A stretch of DNA of 26,254 nucleotides, taken from positions 1 to 26,254 of the forward strand of contig JBCBST010000038.1 of the NCBI GenBank assembly GCA_039819115.1, in the 5' to 3' direction. Shown one piece after another: positions 1-9,755 of this stretch. A model generated the notes under the pieces. That model saw only the letters and a list, made by a program, of their open reading frames with translations. It had not been told where the DNA came from and did no database searches. The DNA comes from JBCBST01 sp039819115. GTDB lineage: Bacteria; Bacteroidota; Rhodothermia; Balneolales; Balneolaceae. Every line of letters starts with the position of its first letter. The stretch's first letter is position 1. The position numbers were made by a program, and so were the translations under genes.

Positions 1-276
1 ATCCGGAAAATACTGGGGGCCAAAATAAGTCAAATCGTAATCATGCTGAACAAAAAGATTGCTTATCTTATTGTTATTGCTTGTTTTATTTCCGCACCTA
101 CTTCCTGGCTGATCATGCAAAACTGGCTCGCCGATTTTCCCTATCGGACTACTCCGGGTGCAGATGTATTCCTCATATCGATCGTAATTGCCTGTATGCT
201 GGCTGCTTTTACGGTTAGCTATCATTCTCTGAAGGCTTCGTTAACTAAACCAGTCGAAAATCTTAAAAACGATTAG
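1..276 (+). CDS. FtsX/MacB-type ABC permease, C-terminal fragment cut by window edge
   Basis: The reading frame is open from base 1 to the TAG at 274-276, so this is the last 91 residues of a longer protein. It begins IRKILGAK, which aligns with the second coupling motif (EIGxRKxLGAS) of the permeases that follow. Two hydrophobic helices come next (YLIVIACFISAPTSWLIM and VFLISIVIACMLAAF), then the family ending SLKASL(x)PVxxLKND. The ending is closest to that of the permease at 2660-5029 (SLKASLANPVDSLRND). An internal ATG at 43 lies inside the conserved helix region and is not a credible start. The fragment shows that the permease array continues to the left of the window. The family assignment is firm; substrate is unknown. 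Confidence 0.9.
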   Translation: MRKILGAKISQIVIMLNKKIAYLIVIACFISAPTSWLIMQNWLADFPYRTTPGADVFLISIVIACMLAAFTVSYHSLKASLTKPVENLKND

Positions 277-284
277 GTGGTCCA

Positions 285-2651
285 ATGCTTAAAAACTATT
301 TCAGAATTGCTGTACGTACCCTTCGAAAGAACTGGTTTTATTCCGGGATTAACATCGCTGGTCTGTCCCTCGCACTTACCGTTTTTGTACTTATAGGAGT
401 ATATATCTCCCATGAGATCAGTTTTGACCGGCACTTACCCGATGCAAACCGGGTGTATCGCATTAATCAGGAGAGTCTGGCAGCCGGAATGTCCTCCTCG
501 GCAATACTTCAGCCCGGGATGGGTGGAGCGCTCCGTAATCAGTTCTCTGAAGTAGAGGTACTTACTGAAATTGGCCTTCCCCATCGGGCATTGTTAACCA
601 CTCAAACAGAATCTTTTTATGTGGATGATGCTCTGTTCGTCGACGAATATTTCTTCGATATTTTCCAGACCACAGTGATTGCCGGTGATGCATCGTATTC
701 CTTAACTCAACCAGGTAACGTCATCATCACGAAATCGGAAGCGCTGAAACTGTTTGGGTCTACCGATATCATCGGCGAAGTACTTACCTATGAAAATCAG
801 GCTGATGTAACCGTTGCCGCCATTGTTAACGACCCACCAGCTAATTCTCATTTTACCTACACCGCTCTTTTTTCCCTGTTTGAGTCTCAAAGAGCGCGTA
901 GATCCAATGAGATTTTATGGAGCTATTTTAATGGCGGATATGTGTACGCCAAACTGAATGAGAACGCAAGTCAGGACCTCTTTCTTCAAAATCTGAACCA
1001 ATTCGAAGCCACCCTGAACAAGCCGGATTGGATGGGAACAGCTCCCCTGCTTTTTCTCCAACCGATTACGTCTATCTATTTACAGGAGTCTCTGGGGAAT
1101 GCTATTGGTGCACATGGAAATCCCACTTTATTGTTCATTTTCGCTTCCATTGCGTTGTTACTTATCGTGCTTGCCTGCACAAATTATATGAACCTGAGTT
1201 CGGCAAAGGCGATCGAACGCTCAAAAGAAGTCGGTGTCCGAAAAACCTTTGGCGCCCAGAAACGGGAGCTGATCAGCCAGTTTTTGAGTGAAGCTGCTTT
1301 ATTATCATGCATTGCTCTCCCTCTGTGCTTTCTTGGAGTAGAAGTGTTGCTCCCCTTTATAAACAATACTCTGGATTTACAATTGTCCCTGTTTGACAGG
1401 CAACATCTGCCCTTCCTCCTCGGTGTCCCGTTTATCATTTTAGCAACCGGTGTCATTTCCGGCAGTTATTCGGCTTTTTACCTGTCTTCCATCCAGGCTC
1501 ATCATGCTTTTAAAAACCAGGTGTTACCTTCTAAAGGTCGTATGCTGCGACGAGGCATCATGGTATTTCAATTTGCCGCAAGCATATTCTTAGTGGTGTG
1601 TACGGTTACCATGTATCGTCAAGTGGATTTTATACAAACCCTGAATCTGGGTTTTAACCAGGATCGGGTTATAACCTTTCCCACGGGTTCGCTGGGTGAA
1701 CACTATTCCACATTCAAAAGCAATGTGCAACACATGGCTTATGTGGAAGGGGTTACGTCCGGGCCGCCTGCCGGCATTGGCTACATGACCATTCTTACTG
1801 CGGTAAAAGATCAGCAAAGTGGTAAAACGGAACATGTAGTGATACAGGAAGTGGATTACGATTATGAAAAAGTACTGGAGCTGAACATAACAGAGGGCCA
1901 GTTCTTTTCCGATGCTCCATCCATACATGATGAACACTCCGTGGTTGTAAATGCTTCTACCCTATCCTTATCCAAGTTTAAAGGGAAAACCATTGGAGAT
2001 GAGATCTCCATCAATGGTAAGGACAAAAGGATCATTGGTATCGTTGAAGACTTTCACAATGGGTTATTGTATTCCCCCATTCGTCCACTTGTTATCACGT
2101 TAAGAGAAGGCAATAATCAAACCGGTATGATCCGGCTAAGCGCCGGTTCTGATAACGAAGTCATATCAGAAGTAGCAAAAATATGGGGTGAGCTTGTTCC
2201 CGGCAGACCCTTCGATTTCAACTATTTAGACCAGCGTATACAGGCCTATTATGATAAAGAGCAGAATCTGCTCATCCTATTTTCTCTCTTTACCGGAATA
2301 ACGGTGTTAGTAGCTGTGCTTGGGCTTATTGGGTTATCGGCTTATGCCGCCCAAAAACGAAAAAAGGAAATCGGTATCCGTAAAACCCTAGGCGCCTCTA
2401 CCCTGCGCATCGTGCATCTGCTTTACAGGGAATACACCTGGCTGGTGCTTCTTGGATTTGTACTCGCGGTGCCCGGTTGTATTGTAGCCTTAAACCATTG
2501 GCTTTCATCGTTTGCGTACAAAATTGAACTACGTGCAGCATCCTTTGTACTGGCACTATTCATCATTGTAGTAATCAGCCTGTGTGCTATTGGAATTCAA
2601 ACACTCAGGGCAGCCTGGACCAATCCTGTTAACAGCCTCAAAACCGACTAG
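285..2651 (+). CDS. Duplicated FtsX/MacB-type ABC transporter permease (array copy 2)
   Basis: This 788-residue inner-membrane permease has two MacB-like halves. Half one: TM1 about 21-42, a MacB-type periplasmic domain about 43-278, TM2 about 280-303, the cytoplasmic coupling motif RSKEVGVRKTFGA at 312-324, then TM3-TM4. Half two: TM5 about 423-445, a second periplasmic domain to about 660, TM6 about 667-690, the motif KKEIGIRKTLGAS near 693-705, and two final TMs. By family knowledge such proteins use ATP hydrolysis to drive periplasmic conformational change or export, as in MacB. It keeps the juxtamembrane hallmark EISFDRH...RVYRI. An 8-base gap separates it from the upstream copy, with AGGTGG overlapping the previous stop codon. 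It has no ATPase domain, and the only ATPase in the window is at 16941. Substrate is unknown. Confidence 0.93.
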   Translation: MLKNYFRIAVRTLRKNWFYSGINIAGLSLALTVFVLIGVYISHEISFDRHLPDANRVYRINQESLAAGMSSSAILQPGMGGALRNQFSEVEVLTEIGLPHRALLTTQTESFYVDDALFVDEYFFDIFQTTVIAGDASYSLTQPGNVIITKSEALKLFGSTDIIGEVLTYENQADVTVAAIVNDPPANSHFTYTALFSLFESQRARRSNEILWSYFNGGYVYAKLNENASQDLFLQNLNQFEATLNKPDWMGTAPLLFLQPITSIYLQESLGNAIGAHGNPTLLFIFASIALLLIVLACTNYMNLSSAKAIERSKEVGVRKTFGAQKRELISQFLSEAALLSCIALPLCFLGVEVLLPFINNTLDLQLSLFDRQHLPFLLGVPFIILATGVISGSYSAFYLSSIQAHHAFKNQVLPSKGRMLRRGIMVFQFAASIFLVVCTVTMYRQVDFIQTLNLGFNQDRVITFPTGSLGEHYSTFKSNVQHMAYVEGVTSGPPAGIGYMTILTAVKDQQSGKTEHVVIQEVDYDYEKVLELNITEGQFFSDAPSIHDEHSVVVNASTLSLSKFKGKTIGDEISINGKDKRIIGIVEDFHNGLLYSPIRPLVITLREGNNQTGMIRLSAGSDNEVISEVAKIWGELVPGRPFDFNYLDQRIQAYYDKEQNLLILFSLFTGITVLVAVLGLIGLSAYAAQKRKKEIGIRKTLGASTLRIVHLLYREYTWLVLLGFVLAVPGCIVALNHWLSSFAYKIELRAASFVLALFIIVVISLCAIGIQTLRAAWTNPVNSLKTD

Positions 2652-2657
2652 GTGATC
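2650..2657 (+). promoter_or_regulatory. Stop-overlapping Shine-Dalgarno AGGTGATC (model for the array junctions)
   Basis: AGGTGATC begins inside the upstream TAG stop codon and is complementary over 8 bases to the conserved 16S rRNA 3' end (GAUCACCU). This fixes ATG 2660 as the start. Shorter versions of the same arrangement occur at 275-279 (AGGTG), 5028-5034 (GAGGTGA) and 14517-14522 (AGGTGA). They are absent before the genes at 7399 and 12113. Confidence 0.6.
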
Positions 2658-2659
2658 GT

Positions 2660-5029
2660 ATGCTTACCAATTATTTCAAGATTGCTTTTCGCAATATTTT
2701 CCGCACTAAAGTTTATAGCTCCATAAACATCATTGGACTTACGCTCGGTCTGGGTTGTAGCCTGCTTTTATTTTTATTTGTGATCGACGAGCTCAGTTTT
2801 GATCGCTTTCATGCTAAGTCAGATCGCATTTACCGCCTGGATACGAAGTATGAATTCCAGCCATCCTTTGTGGGCAATGTTGACTTCCCGTCCGCATTTG
2901 CTCCAGCTATTCAGGAACAAATAGCTTCCGTAAAAGAGGTTACCCGAGTAGACCTCAAAAGCCCTGCTACCCTGTTAAAAGGCAGCGAGTATCTGAATGA
3001 AGAATCGCTGATGTATACCGATCCTTCTTTTTTACGTCTTTTTGATTTCGAACTGATTAAGGGTGATCCCGAAACCGCCCTAAGTGCCCCCTACCAGGTG
3101 GTGATAACCCAGGAACTGGAAGCAAAGTATTTTCCGGATGGAAACGGGTTAGGAAACACGCTGAACATCAATCAGGAAGATTATACAGTAACCGGTGTGT
3201 TCGATGACATTCCGCTGAATACCCACTTTCAACTGGGCGTCGTAGTTTCATTCAAAACGATTGAAAACGACGAAGAAGCCTGGTCTATTTTTCCCAATTA
3301 CCAAACGTTTATAGAGCTTGAAAAAGGGGCTGATGTTGAAGACATCCTTACTCAGGCCCGACACATACTGATCAATAACGTTGGTGAACCAGCCGAGCAG
3401 TATCAACCGATAGAACCTGTCTCGCTTACCAGCATTTACCTCAATCGCAGCTACTTAAGCTATGACCAGTTACGTGGTAATATTGAATACGTACGCATTT
3501 TCCTGATCACGGGCATCTTATTGTTGGTTATCGCCTCCATCAACTATATGAACCTGGCTACTGCCAGGGCCTCTCTACGCTCTACTGAAATCGGGGTACG
3601 TAAAGTAAATGGTGCCTACCGCAAAGAGATCATTCAGCAGTTCCTGACAGAATCCATACTGATTGCACTCATCTCTTCAGTTTTATCCCTGTTATTGGTG
3701 GAGGCTTTGCTACCATCCTTTAATGCACTCACAGGTAAGACCCTATCCATACACCTTATCTCCAATCCTCTCATTCTTGTTCAAACCCTTGGAATAGGAT
3801 TAACCGTAGGCATACTTTCCGGGTTGTATCCCGCGATGGTATTATCCGGCCTAAGACCGGCAACCATACTTAAAGGACAGCTTACGTCTGGCAAAAAAGG
3901 CGTTTTCCTACGAAAAGCGCTGGTGGTCACTCAATTTACGATCACCATTGGGCTAACGATCAGTACCATCATTATTTCACGCCAGTTTTCCTACCTCAGT
4001 GAACGGGGACTGGGCATCGAAACCGAAGCGCTGGTAAGTCTTCCGATTAAATCCCAGTTAGAAGAACAGTATCAGCCGTTTAAGCAGGCTCTTCTACAAC
4101 ATCCGGATATCCAAAACGTGTCGATGGGTTCCATCTTGCTGGGGTCTATATCGTTTGAAACGTTTGCTGATGATGATCCCAGAACAAACCGACCTTCTGG
4201 TAGTATCTTACAAGTCTATCCCACCGATTTTGATTTTCTTAAAACAACAGGAGTGGCCCTGCTGGCCGGTCGTGATTTTGATCCTGCCAATTCTGCCGAT
4301 GCCACCCGTTCTATTCTCATTAACGAGACGGCTCAAAGAAGCTTTGGGTGGGATACCCCTGAGCAGGCATTGGGTGAGGAAATTGTATTCAACGATACAC
4401 CTCACGTAGTTGTGGGGGTAGTTGCAGACTTTCACGTGTTCGGACCAGATAGCCACATCCTTCCAAAAGCCATCTATTACACAGATCGTGGAAGCGACCA
4501 GGTGCTGATCCGACTGCAAACAGAGAATTTAAGTGCGAGTGTAGACCAGCTTAAAGCTACCTGGAAAGCATTTTTACCCTATCTCCCTTTTGAGATCCAT
4601 TTTATGGATCAGGAGTTGGAAAAAGCCTTCATAAGCGAGCAAAACCTGAAGACCCTGTTTAGCGGTTTTTCTATCCTCACGATCTGTATTGCCTGCCTTG
4701 GATTATTTGGCCTGGCCAGCTTTGCTACAGAACAACGAAGAAAAGAAATCGGAATACGGAAAGTGTTGGGAGCTTCTGTGGAGAAGATTGTAACCATGAT
4801 TACCAAAGACTTCATCCTACTGATTGGAATCGGGTTTCTTATCGCCAGTCCGGTTGCCTGGTTGTTCAGCCGTCAATGGATTGAAAACTATGCCTATCGT
4901 ATCGATATCGATGCGTGGGTGTTTATCCTGGCGGGTGGTATTGCGGTAGCCAGTGGACTGATAACCGTTGGTTATCAATCCTTAAAAGCATCCCTGGCCA
5001 ATCCGGTAGATAGTTTGAGAAACGATTGA
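2660..5029 (+). CDS. Duplicated FtsX/MacB-type ABC transporter permease (array copy 3)
   Basis: This 789-residue permease has TM1 about 21-42, the hallmark ELSFDRFH...RIYRL at 44-60, and a first periplasmic domain to about 275. TM2 is about 279-298, the coupling motif STEIGVRKVNGAY at 308-320, TM3 about 332-353, TM4 about 372-394 and TM5 about 419-440. A second periplasmic domain runs to about 665, followed by TM6 about 667-692, EIGIRKVLGAS near 700, and two last TMs. The first coupling motif has Asn where the other copies have Leu, Phe or Ile before GA, a mild oddity. Its C-terminus is most like the partial copy at the left edge. The start is set by a strong SD that overlaps the upstream stop (AGGTGATC, 2650-2657). 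Part of one co-directional run, so probably co-transcribed; substrate unknown. Confidence 0.93.
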   Translation: MLTNYFKIAFRNIFRTKVYSSINIIGLTLGLGCSLLLFLFVIDELSFDRFHAKSDRIYRLDTKYEFQPSFVGNVDFPSAFAPAIQEQIASVKEVTRVDLKSPATLLKGSEYLNEESLMYTDPSFLRLFDFELIKGDPETALSAPYQVVITQELEAKYFPDGNGLGNTLNINQEDYTVTGVFDDIPLNTHFQLGVVVSFKTIENDEEAWSIFPNYQTFIELEKGADVEDILTQARHILINNVGEPAEQYQPIEPVSLTSIYLNRSYLSYDQLRGNIEYVRIFLITGILLLVIASINYMNLATARASLRSTEIGVRKVNGAYRKEIIQQFLTESILIALISSVLSLLLVEALLPSFNALTGKTLSIHLISNPLILVQTLGIGLTVGILSGLYPAMVLSGLRPATILKGQLTSGKKGVFLRKALVVTQFTITIGLTISTIIISRQFSYLSERGLGIETEALVSLPIKSQLEEQYQPFKQALLQHPDIQNVSMGSILLGSISFETFADDDPRTNRPSGSILQVYPTDFDFLKTTGVALLAGRDFDPANSADATRSILINETAQRSFGWDTPEQALGEEIVFNDTPHVVVGVVADFHVFGPDSHILPKAIYYTDRGSDQVLIRLQTENLSASVDQLKATWKAFLPYLPFEIHFMDQELEKAFISEQNLKTLFSGFSILTICIACLGLFGLASFATEQRRKEIGIRKVLGASVEKIVTMITKDFILLIGIGFLIASPVAWLFSRQWIENYAYRIDIDAWVFILAGGIAVASGLITVGYQSLKASLANPVDSLRND

Positions 5030-5038
5030 GGTGACATC

Positions 5039-7390
5039 ATGCTAAAAAACTATATCAAGACCGCATTCCGGAATTTTACCCGGTACAAGAGTTCGTTTTT
5101 AATCAATGTTTCGGGCTTATCCATCGGTCTGGCCTGTAGTTTTCTCATTTTTCTATGGGTTTTGGATGAACTTGCCGTAGACCGGTATCACAAGGATCCG
5201 GATGAGATTGTTCAAATCATGGAACACCAGGTGTATGCGGATGGAATATCTACTATTGAAAGCACGCCGGGAATCATAGCCCGAACCTTGAAAGAAGAAT
5301 ATCCCGAGTTTGAATATGCGGCAAATTATGCCTGGCCCACTTCCTTTCTATTCACTAAAGATGCGGAGTCCAGCAGGAACGTCGGTTTATATGTAGAAAA
5401 CGACATCTTTCTCATCCTGGATTTCGAATTGCTTTATGGGGCTACAGAACACTTACTGACGAAGCCAAATACCGTGGTACTGTCCCGGTCTATGGCTGAA
5501 AAATACTTCGGCGATGTAAATCCCATTGGCGAAACCCTGCTGTTTGAAAACGACACGGAAGTAACGATAACGGGAGTATTTAATGACCTACCTGCCCAAT
5601 CTACCTTTCGTTTTGACTGTTTACTCAATTATCAGGACTGGCTCGACATAAACGAATGGGCATCAGACTGGGGAAACAATGGCCCCCGATCCATCGCCCG
5701 TTTGGCACCAAACACGGATATGGATGCTCTTAATCAGAAGATTAACACCTTTATCAAAGACCGGGTAGAAGAATCTCATATCGAGGTGTTTGTATATCCA
5801 TTTGCCGAGCGCTATCTGAATGGATCCTTTGAAAACAGGCTCCCGGCTGGTGGGCGCATCGAGTATGTACGGCTGTTCCTTATTATCGCTTTATTTGTAT
5901 TGGTGATTGCTTGTATCAATTTCATGAATCTGAGCACGGCAAAAGCAGAAAAGAGATCAAGAGAAGTAGGAATTCGTAAATCGATTGGAGCCACTCGTTC
6001 TTCATTAGTCGGACAGTTTATGGGAGAATCGATGCTCATCAGCTTCTTTTCCCTGTTCATAGCCATTGTGTTGGTGGAATTGAGCCTGCCTGTTTTCAAC
6101 GACATCACCCAAAAATCAATTACGCTCGATTACACTAACCCCACTCTGCTATTGTTATTCCTGGGTACCGCGCTCCTAACCGGCCTGTTTTCAGGAAGCT
6201 ACCCGGCCTTTTTCCTCTCTTCGGTTCAGGCCATACAAACCTTGAAGGGCTCATTGAAATCATCCTGGAGGGAAGCGTTCGCCCGAAAAGGACTGGTTAT
6301 CTTTCAATTCAGCCTTTCCATCACACTCATTGTGTGTACTCTGATCATTTATCGTCAAATACAATACACCCAGACCCAACACCTGGGATATACAAAAGAA
6401 AACCTGGTCTCTTTTACATTGGAAGGCGAAGTGAGTGAACAGTGGGGAGCATTCTACAGCCAATTGTCGGCTATACCCGGAATACAACACATTTCACGAA
6501 CTGCCCACTCGTTTGTTGGAAGAAATACCAATACAAGCAAACTACAGTGGGAAGGTAAAGCTCCTGGTTCACGCATCCTTTTCGAGAACTTTGCTATGGA
6601 CTATGGTCTGATAAAAACAATGGGCATAGAACTCCTGGAAGGACGCACCTTCTCCGAAGCGTACGGCGCCGATTCCAGTAAGATCATCTTTAATGAGGCC
6701 GCCATTAAGATTATGGGGATGGAAGACCCCATTGGTAAAACGGTCGTGCTTTGGGGAGACGAATATGAAATAATAGGTGTGGTTAAAAACTTCCATTTCG
6801 AAAGCTTTCGTACCGAATTGAACCCCATGTTTTTCCGGTTAAGCCCTGATCAGGGTTGGCGTGTTGTGGCTCGAATTCAGCCAGAAGATATAGCCAATAC
6901 AATGGCACAAATCGAAACGTTGTACACCTCTTTCAATCCCAACTATCCTTTTGAGTATGAGTTTATGGACGATCGGTATGCCAATTTGTATCGATCCGAG
7001 TTACGTATTGGAGCCTTATCCAAATACCTTGCTTTCTTTGCTGTGTTCATTTCCTGCCTGGGGCTATTTGGGCTCTCGTCCTTTATGGCCGAACAACGGG
7101 CTAAAGAAATCGGAGTGCGAAAAGTATTGGGTGCCACCCTTCAACAACTCCTGTTCTTATTATCCAAAGACTACACCAAGCTCGTATTCATAGCCATTGC
7201 TATTTCGATCCCTGTTTCCTGGTATGTCATGCAGATATGGATGGATGACTATGCCTACAGTTCCGGAATCGAGTGGTGGGTGTTCGTCATAGCCGGATGC
7301 TCGGCCCTGTGCATTACCTGGCTAACCGTAAGCTATCAATCTCTGAAAGCTGCCATTGTCAATCCCGTTAAAAGCCTTAAAACCGAATAG
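5039..7390 (+). CDS. Duplicated FtsX/MacB-type ABC transporter permease (array copy 4, trio member 1)
   Basis: This 783-residue protein is the first of three closely related neighbours. TM1 is about 20-42, the first periplasmic domain about 43-275, TM2 about 279-298, and the coupling motif REVGIRKSIGAT at 308-319. TM3-TM5 follow, then a second periplasmic domain about 447-660, TM6 from about 663, KEIGVRKVLGAT near 689-701, and two C-terminal TMs. Its first 40 residues match the copy at 9756 at 35 of 40 positions. The usual SFDR...YR hallmark after TM1 is altered to AVDRYH...EIVQI. The upstream spacer is 9 bases, not 8, and GAGGTGA overlaps the previous TGA stop. Presumed to work with the shared ATPase at 16941; substrate unknown. 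Confidence 0.93.
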   Translation: MLKNYIKTAFRNFTRYKSSFLINVSGLSIGLACSFLIFLWVLDELAVDRYHKDPDEIVQIMEHQVYADGISTIESTPGIIARTLKEEYPEFEYAANYAWPTSFLFTKDAESSRNVGLYVENDIFLILDFELLYGATEHLLTKPNTVVLSRSMAEKYFGDVNPIGETLLFENDTEVTITGVFNDLPAQSTFRFDCLLNYQDWLDINEWASDWGNNGPRSIARLAPNTDMDALNQKINTFIKDRVEESHIEVFVYPFAERYLNGSFENRLPAGGRIEYVRLFLIIALFVLVIACINFMNLSTAKAEKRSREVGIRKSIGATRSSLVGQFMGESMLISFFSLFIAIVLVELSLPVFNDITQKSITLDYTNPTLLLLFLGTALLTGLFSGSYPAFFLSSVQAIQTLKGSLKSSWREAFARKGLVIFQFSLSITLIVCTLIIYRQIQYTQTQHLGYTKENLVSFTLEGEVSEQWGAFYSQLSAIPGIQHISRTAHSFVGRNTNTSKLQWEGKAPGSRILFENFAMDYGLIKTMGIELLEGRTFSEAYGADSSKIIFNEAAIKIMGMEDPIGKTVVLWGDEYEIIGVVKNFHFESFRTELNPMFFRLSPDQGWRVVARIQPEDIANTMAQIETLYTSFNPNYPFEYEFMDDRYANLYRSELRIGALSKYLAFFAVFISCLGLFGLSSFMAEQRAKEIGVRKVLGATLQQLLFLLSKDYTKLVFIAIAISIPVSWYVMQIWMDDYAYSSGIEWWVFVIAGCSALCITWLTVSYQSLKAAIVNPVKSLKTE

Positions 7391-7398
7391 CCGAACTC

Positions 7399-9747
7399 AT
7401 GCTTACCAACTATATCAAAACCGCATTCCGAAGCTTTACCCGGAATAAAAGTTCTTTTTTAATCAACGTACTGGGATTGTCAATAGGACTCACCTGTAGC
7501 TTTCTGATTGTTCTATGGGTATTTGATGAGCTAAAAATGGATCAATATCACTCGGATATTGATCAGATCCATCTGATTATGGGCCACCATATGTATAGGG
7601 ATGAGATCATAACCCGGCGAAATACCCCTGGTATTCTGGCCCGAAACCTGGTTAACGATTTTCCGGAATTTGAGTATGCCTCAAATTATACCTGGCCCGT
7701 AGGATATTTGTTTACCCGAGGAGATCAAACACATCGTGAGAGAGGGAGGTATGTTGAGAACAGTTTCTTCAACATTCTGGATATCGATCTGATCTATGGT
7801 AATAAGGATGAACTGCTCTCCTCCCCAAACACTATCGTTTTGTCGGAGTCTATGACCAAAAATTACTTTGAGAACTCCAATCCTGTAGGTGAAGGTATCA
7901 CCATGAGTAATGGCCAGGAGTTAATGGTTACAGGCGTATTTACCGATATGCCCATCTATTCGGGTTTTCAATTCAGCTACCTCCTCCCCTATGAAGACTG
8001 GCTGGGAGCAACCGCTTGGGCTAATACCTGGGAAAGCTTTGGCCCAAGAACCATCACGAAACTAAACGTAGGGGTAGATACCGAGGATCTGAACAAAAAA
8101 ATTAAAGACTATATAGCAACAAAGAACGAGGCTACGTTTACTGAGCTCTTTGTGTACCCTTTTGGTGACCTCTACCTGAAAGGGAATTTTAAAAACAAAG
8201 AAGAAGCGGGTGGGCGTATTGAATACGTGCGATTGTTTAGCGTCATCGCACTTTTCATTTTGCTTATTGCGTGCATTAACTTCATGAACTTAAGCACAGC
8301 GAAAGCTTCGAAGCGATCAAAAGAGGTGGGAATCCGGAAATCGATTGGGGCCAGTAAAGGCTCACTAGTCGGACAGTTTATCGGCGAGTCGATGCTCATC
8401 AGCTTCTTTGCCCTCTTTATTTCTATTGTGTTGGTGGAAGTTGCCCTGCCAGCGTTCAATAACCTGACGGATAAATCGATTTCCGTTGATTATACCAATC
8501 CTGTTCTTGTTTCCTCCTTTTTTGGCATGGTACTGCTTACCGGTTTCATTGCAGGAAGCTATCCCGCTTTTTTTCTGTCTTCATTACAGGCTATTCAAAC
8601 GCTAAAAGGCTCTATCAAATCATCCTGGAAAGAGGCACTTGCCCGAAAAGGACTGGTCGTATTTCAAGTCAGCTTGTCCATCATTCTGATTGTATCCACT
8701 ATTGCTATCTACAACCAGATTCAATTCACTCAAAACAAGAACCTTGGGTACACCAAAGAAAACCTCATTTATTTCAATACTGAAGCGAATATTCGTGAAC
8801 AATGGGATACGGTAAAAGATCAGATGGAAAAGATTCCAGGTGTACTCAGTATTGCCCGAACAACACATACTTTTCTAGGCCCTTCCAGTGGGGTTTCGGG
8901 GTTGGTATGGCCAGGAAGCGATCCGGATGAGATCATTCAGTTCGAACAGTTCGGGGTGGATTATGGCTTAATCGAAACCATGGGTATTGAACTGGTTGAT
9001 GGACGTTCGTTCTCCGATGAATTTGGATCGGATTCGTCCAGTATCATGCTAAATGAGACTGCTATTCGAGTGATGGGGCTTGAGAACCCTGTTGGTGAAA
9101 CCGTAACAGTGGGAGGTGAAGACTACACCGTAATTGGTATAACCAAAGATGTTCATTTCCAGAGCTTCAGAACGGAGGTAAGTCCTTCTTTCTTCAGACT
9201 AAGAAATGCTCCCTACAGAGCCTTTGCCCGTATCGAGTCGAACGATATTTCGAACACGTTATCTCGGATTGAGGAGGTGTACAAGCAATTCAACCAGGAG
9301 TATCCGTTCGAATACAGTTTTATGGACCAGCGATACGCAAATTTGTATCGTGCTGAAATGCGGGTGGGTACCCTTTCCCGATATTTTGCGTTTATCGCCA
9401 TTTTCATTTCCTGCCTGGGTCTGTTTGGGTTATCAGCATTTACTGCCGAACAACGGGCAAAAGAAATCGGTGTTAGAAAGGTACTAGGTGCGTCTATACG
9501 TAGCCTGATCATGCTTCTTTCAACCGAATACACCAGACTGGTCCTGATGGCCATTGTAGTATCTATCCCCATTTCCTGGTACATCATGCAGGCATGGATG
9601 AGCGGTTTCGCCTACAGTACCGGCGTGGACTGGTGGATATTTATCGTAGCCGGATGCTCGGCCCTCCTCATTACCTGGTTAACCGTAAGCTTTCAATCTG
9701 TTAAAGCAGCCATTGTCAATCCCGTTAAAAGTCTCAAACCTGAATAA
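7399..9747 (+). CDS. Duplicated FtsX/MacB-type ABC transporter permease (array copy 5, trio member 2)
   Basis: This 782-residue copy has the same two-half layout as its neighbours, with coupling motifs KEVGIRKSIGAS (about 308-319) and KEIGVRKVLGAS (about 689-700). The first 40 residues match the next copy (9756) at 37 of 40 positions, and residues 663-702 around TM6 also match at 37 of 40. In contrast, the periplasmic stretch at 490-519 matches at only 16 of 30. The post-TM1 hallmark is degraded to KMDQYH...IHLI. The 8-base spacer before it (CCGAACTC) has no Shine-Dalgarno match, unlike several other junctions, so initiation may rely on coupling to the upstream gene. Family assignment is firm; substrate is unknown. 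Confidence 0.93.
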   Translation: MLTNYIKTAFRSFTRNKSSFLINVLGLSIGLTCSFLIVLWVFDELKMDQYHSDIDQIHLIMGHHMYRDEIITRRNTPGILARNLVNDFPEFEYASNYTWPVGYLFTRGDQTHRERGRYVENSFFNILDIDLIYGNKDELLSSPNTIVLSESMTKNYFENSNPVGEGITMSNGQELMVTGVFTDMPIYSGFQFSYLLPYEDWLGATAWANTWESFGPRTITKLNVGVDTEDLNKKIKDYIATKNEATFTELFVYPFGDLYLKGNFKNKEEAGGRIEYVRLFSVIALFILLIACINFMNLSTAKASKRSKEVGIRKSIGASKGSLVGQFIGESMLISFFALFISIVLVEVALPAFNNLTDKSISVDYTNPVLVSSFFGMVLLTGFIAGSYPAFFLSSLQAIQTLKGSIKSSWKEALARKGLVVFQVSLSIILIVSTIAIYNQIQFTQNKNLGYTKENLIYFNTEANIREQWDTVKDQMEKIPGVLSIARTTHTFLGPSSGVSGLVWPGSDPDEIIQFEQFGVDYGLIETMGIELVDGRSFSDEFGSDSSSIMLNETAIRVMGLENPVGETVTVGGEDYTVIGITKDVHFQSFRTEVSPSFFRLRNAPYRAFARIESNDISNTLSRIEEVYKQFNQEYPFEYSFMDQRYANLYRAEMRVGTLSRYFAFIAIFISCLGLFGLSAFTAEQRAKEIGVRKVLGASIRSLIMLLSTEYTRLVLMAIVVSIPISWYIMQAWMSGFAYSTGVDWWIFIVAGCSALLITWLTVSFQSVKAAIVNPVKSLKPE

Positions 9748-9755
9748 GTGAACCC

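Noticed and set aside
43..276. Short independent membrane protein starting at ATG 43
   Set aside because: The frame is open to base 1 and the upstream codons encode the conserved IRKILGA coupling motif, so it is the tail of a permease and not a small gene.
9213..9587. Antisense open frame of 124 codons within a permease gene
   Set aside because: It lies wholly opposite a conserved coding region, has no recognisable domain, and similar antisense frames occur opposite several sister copies because the coding strand is conserved. It is a shadow of the real gene.
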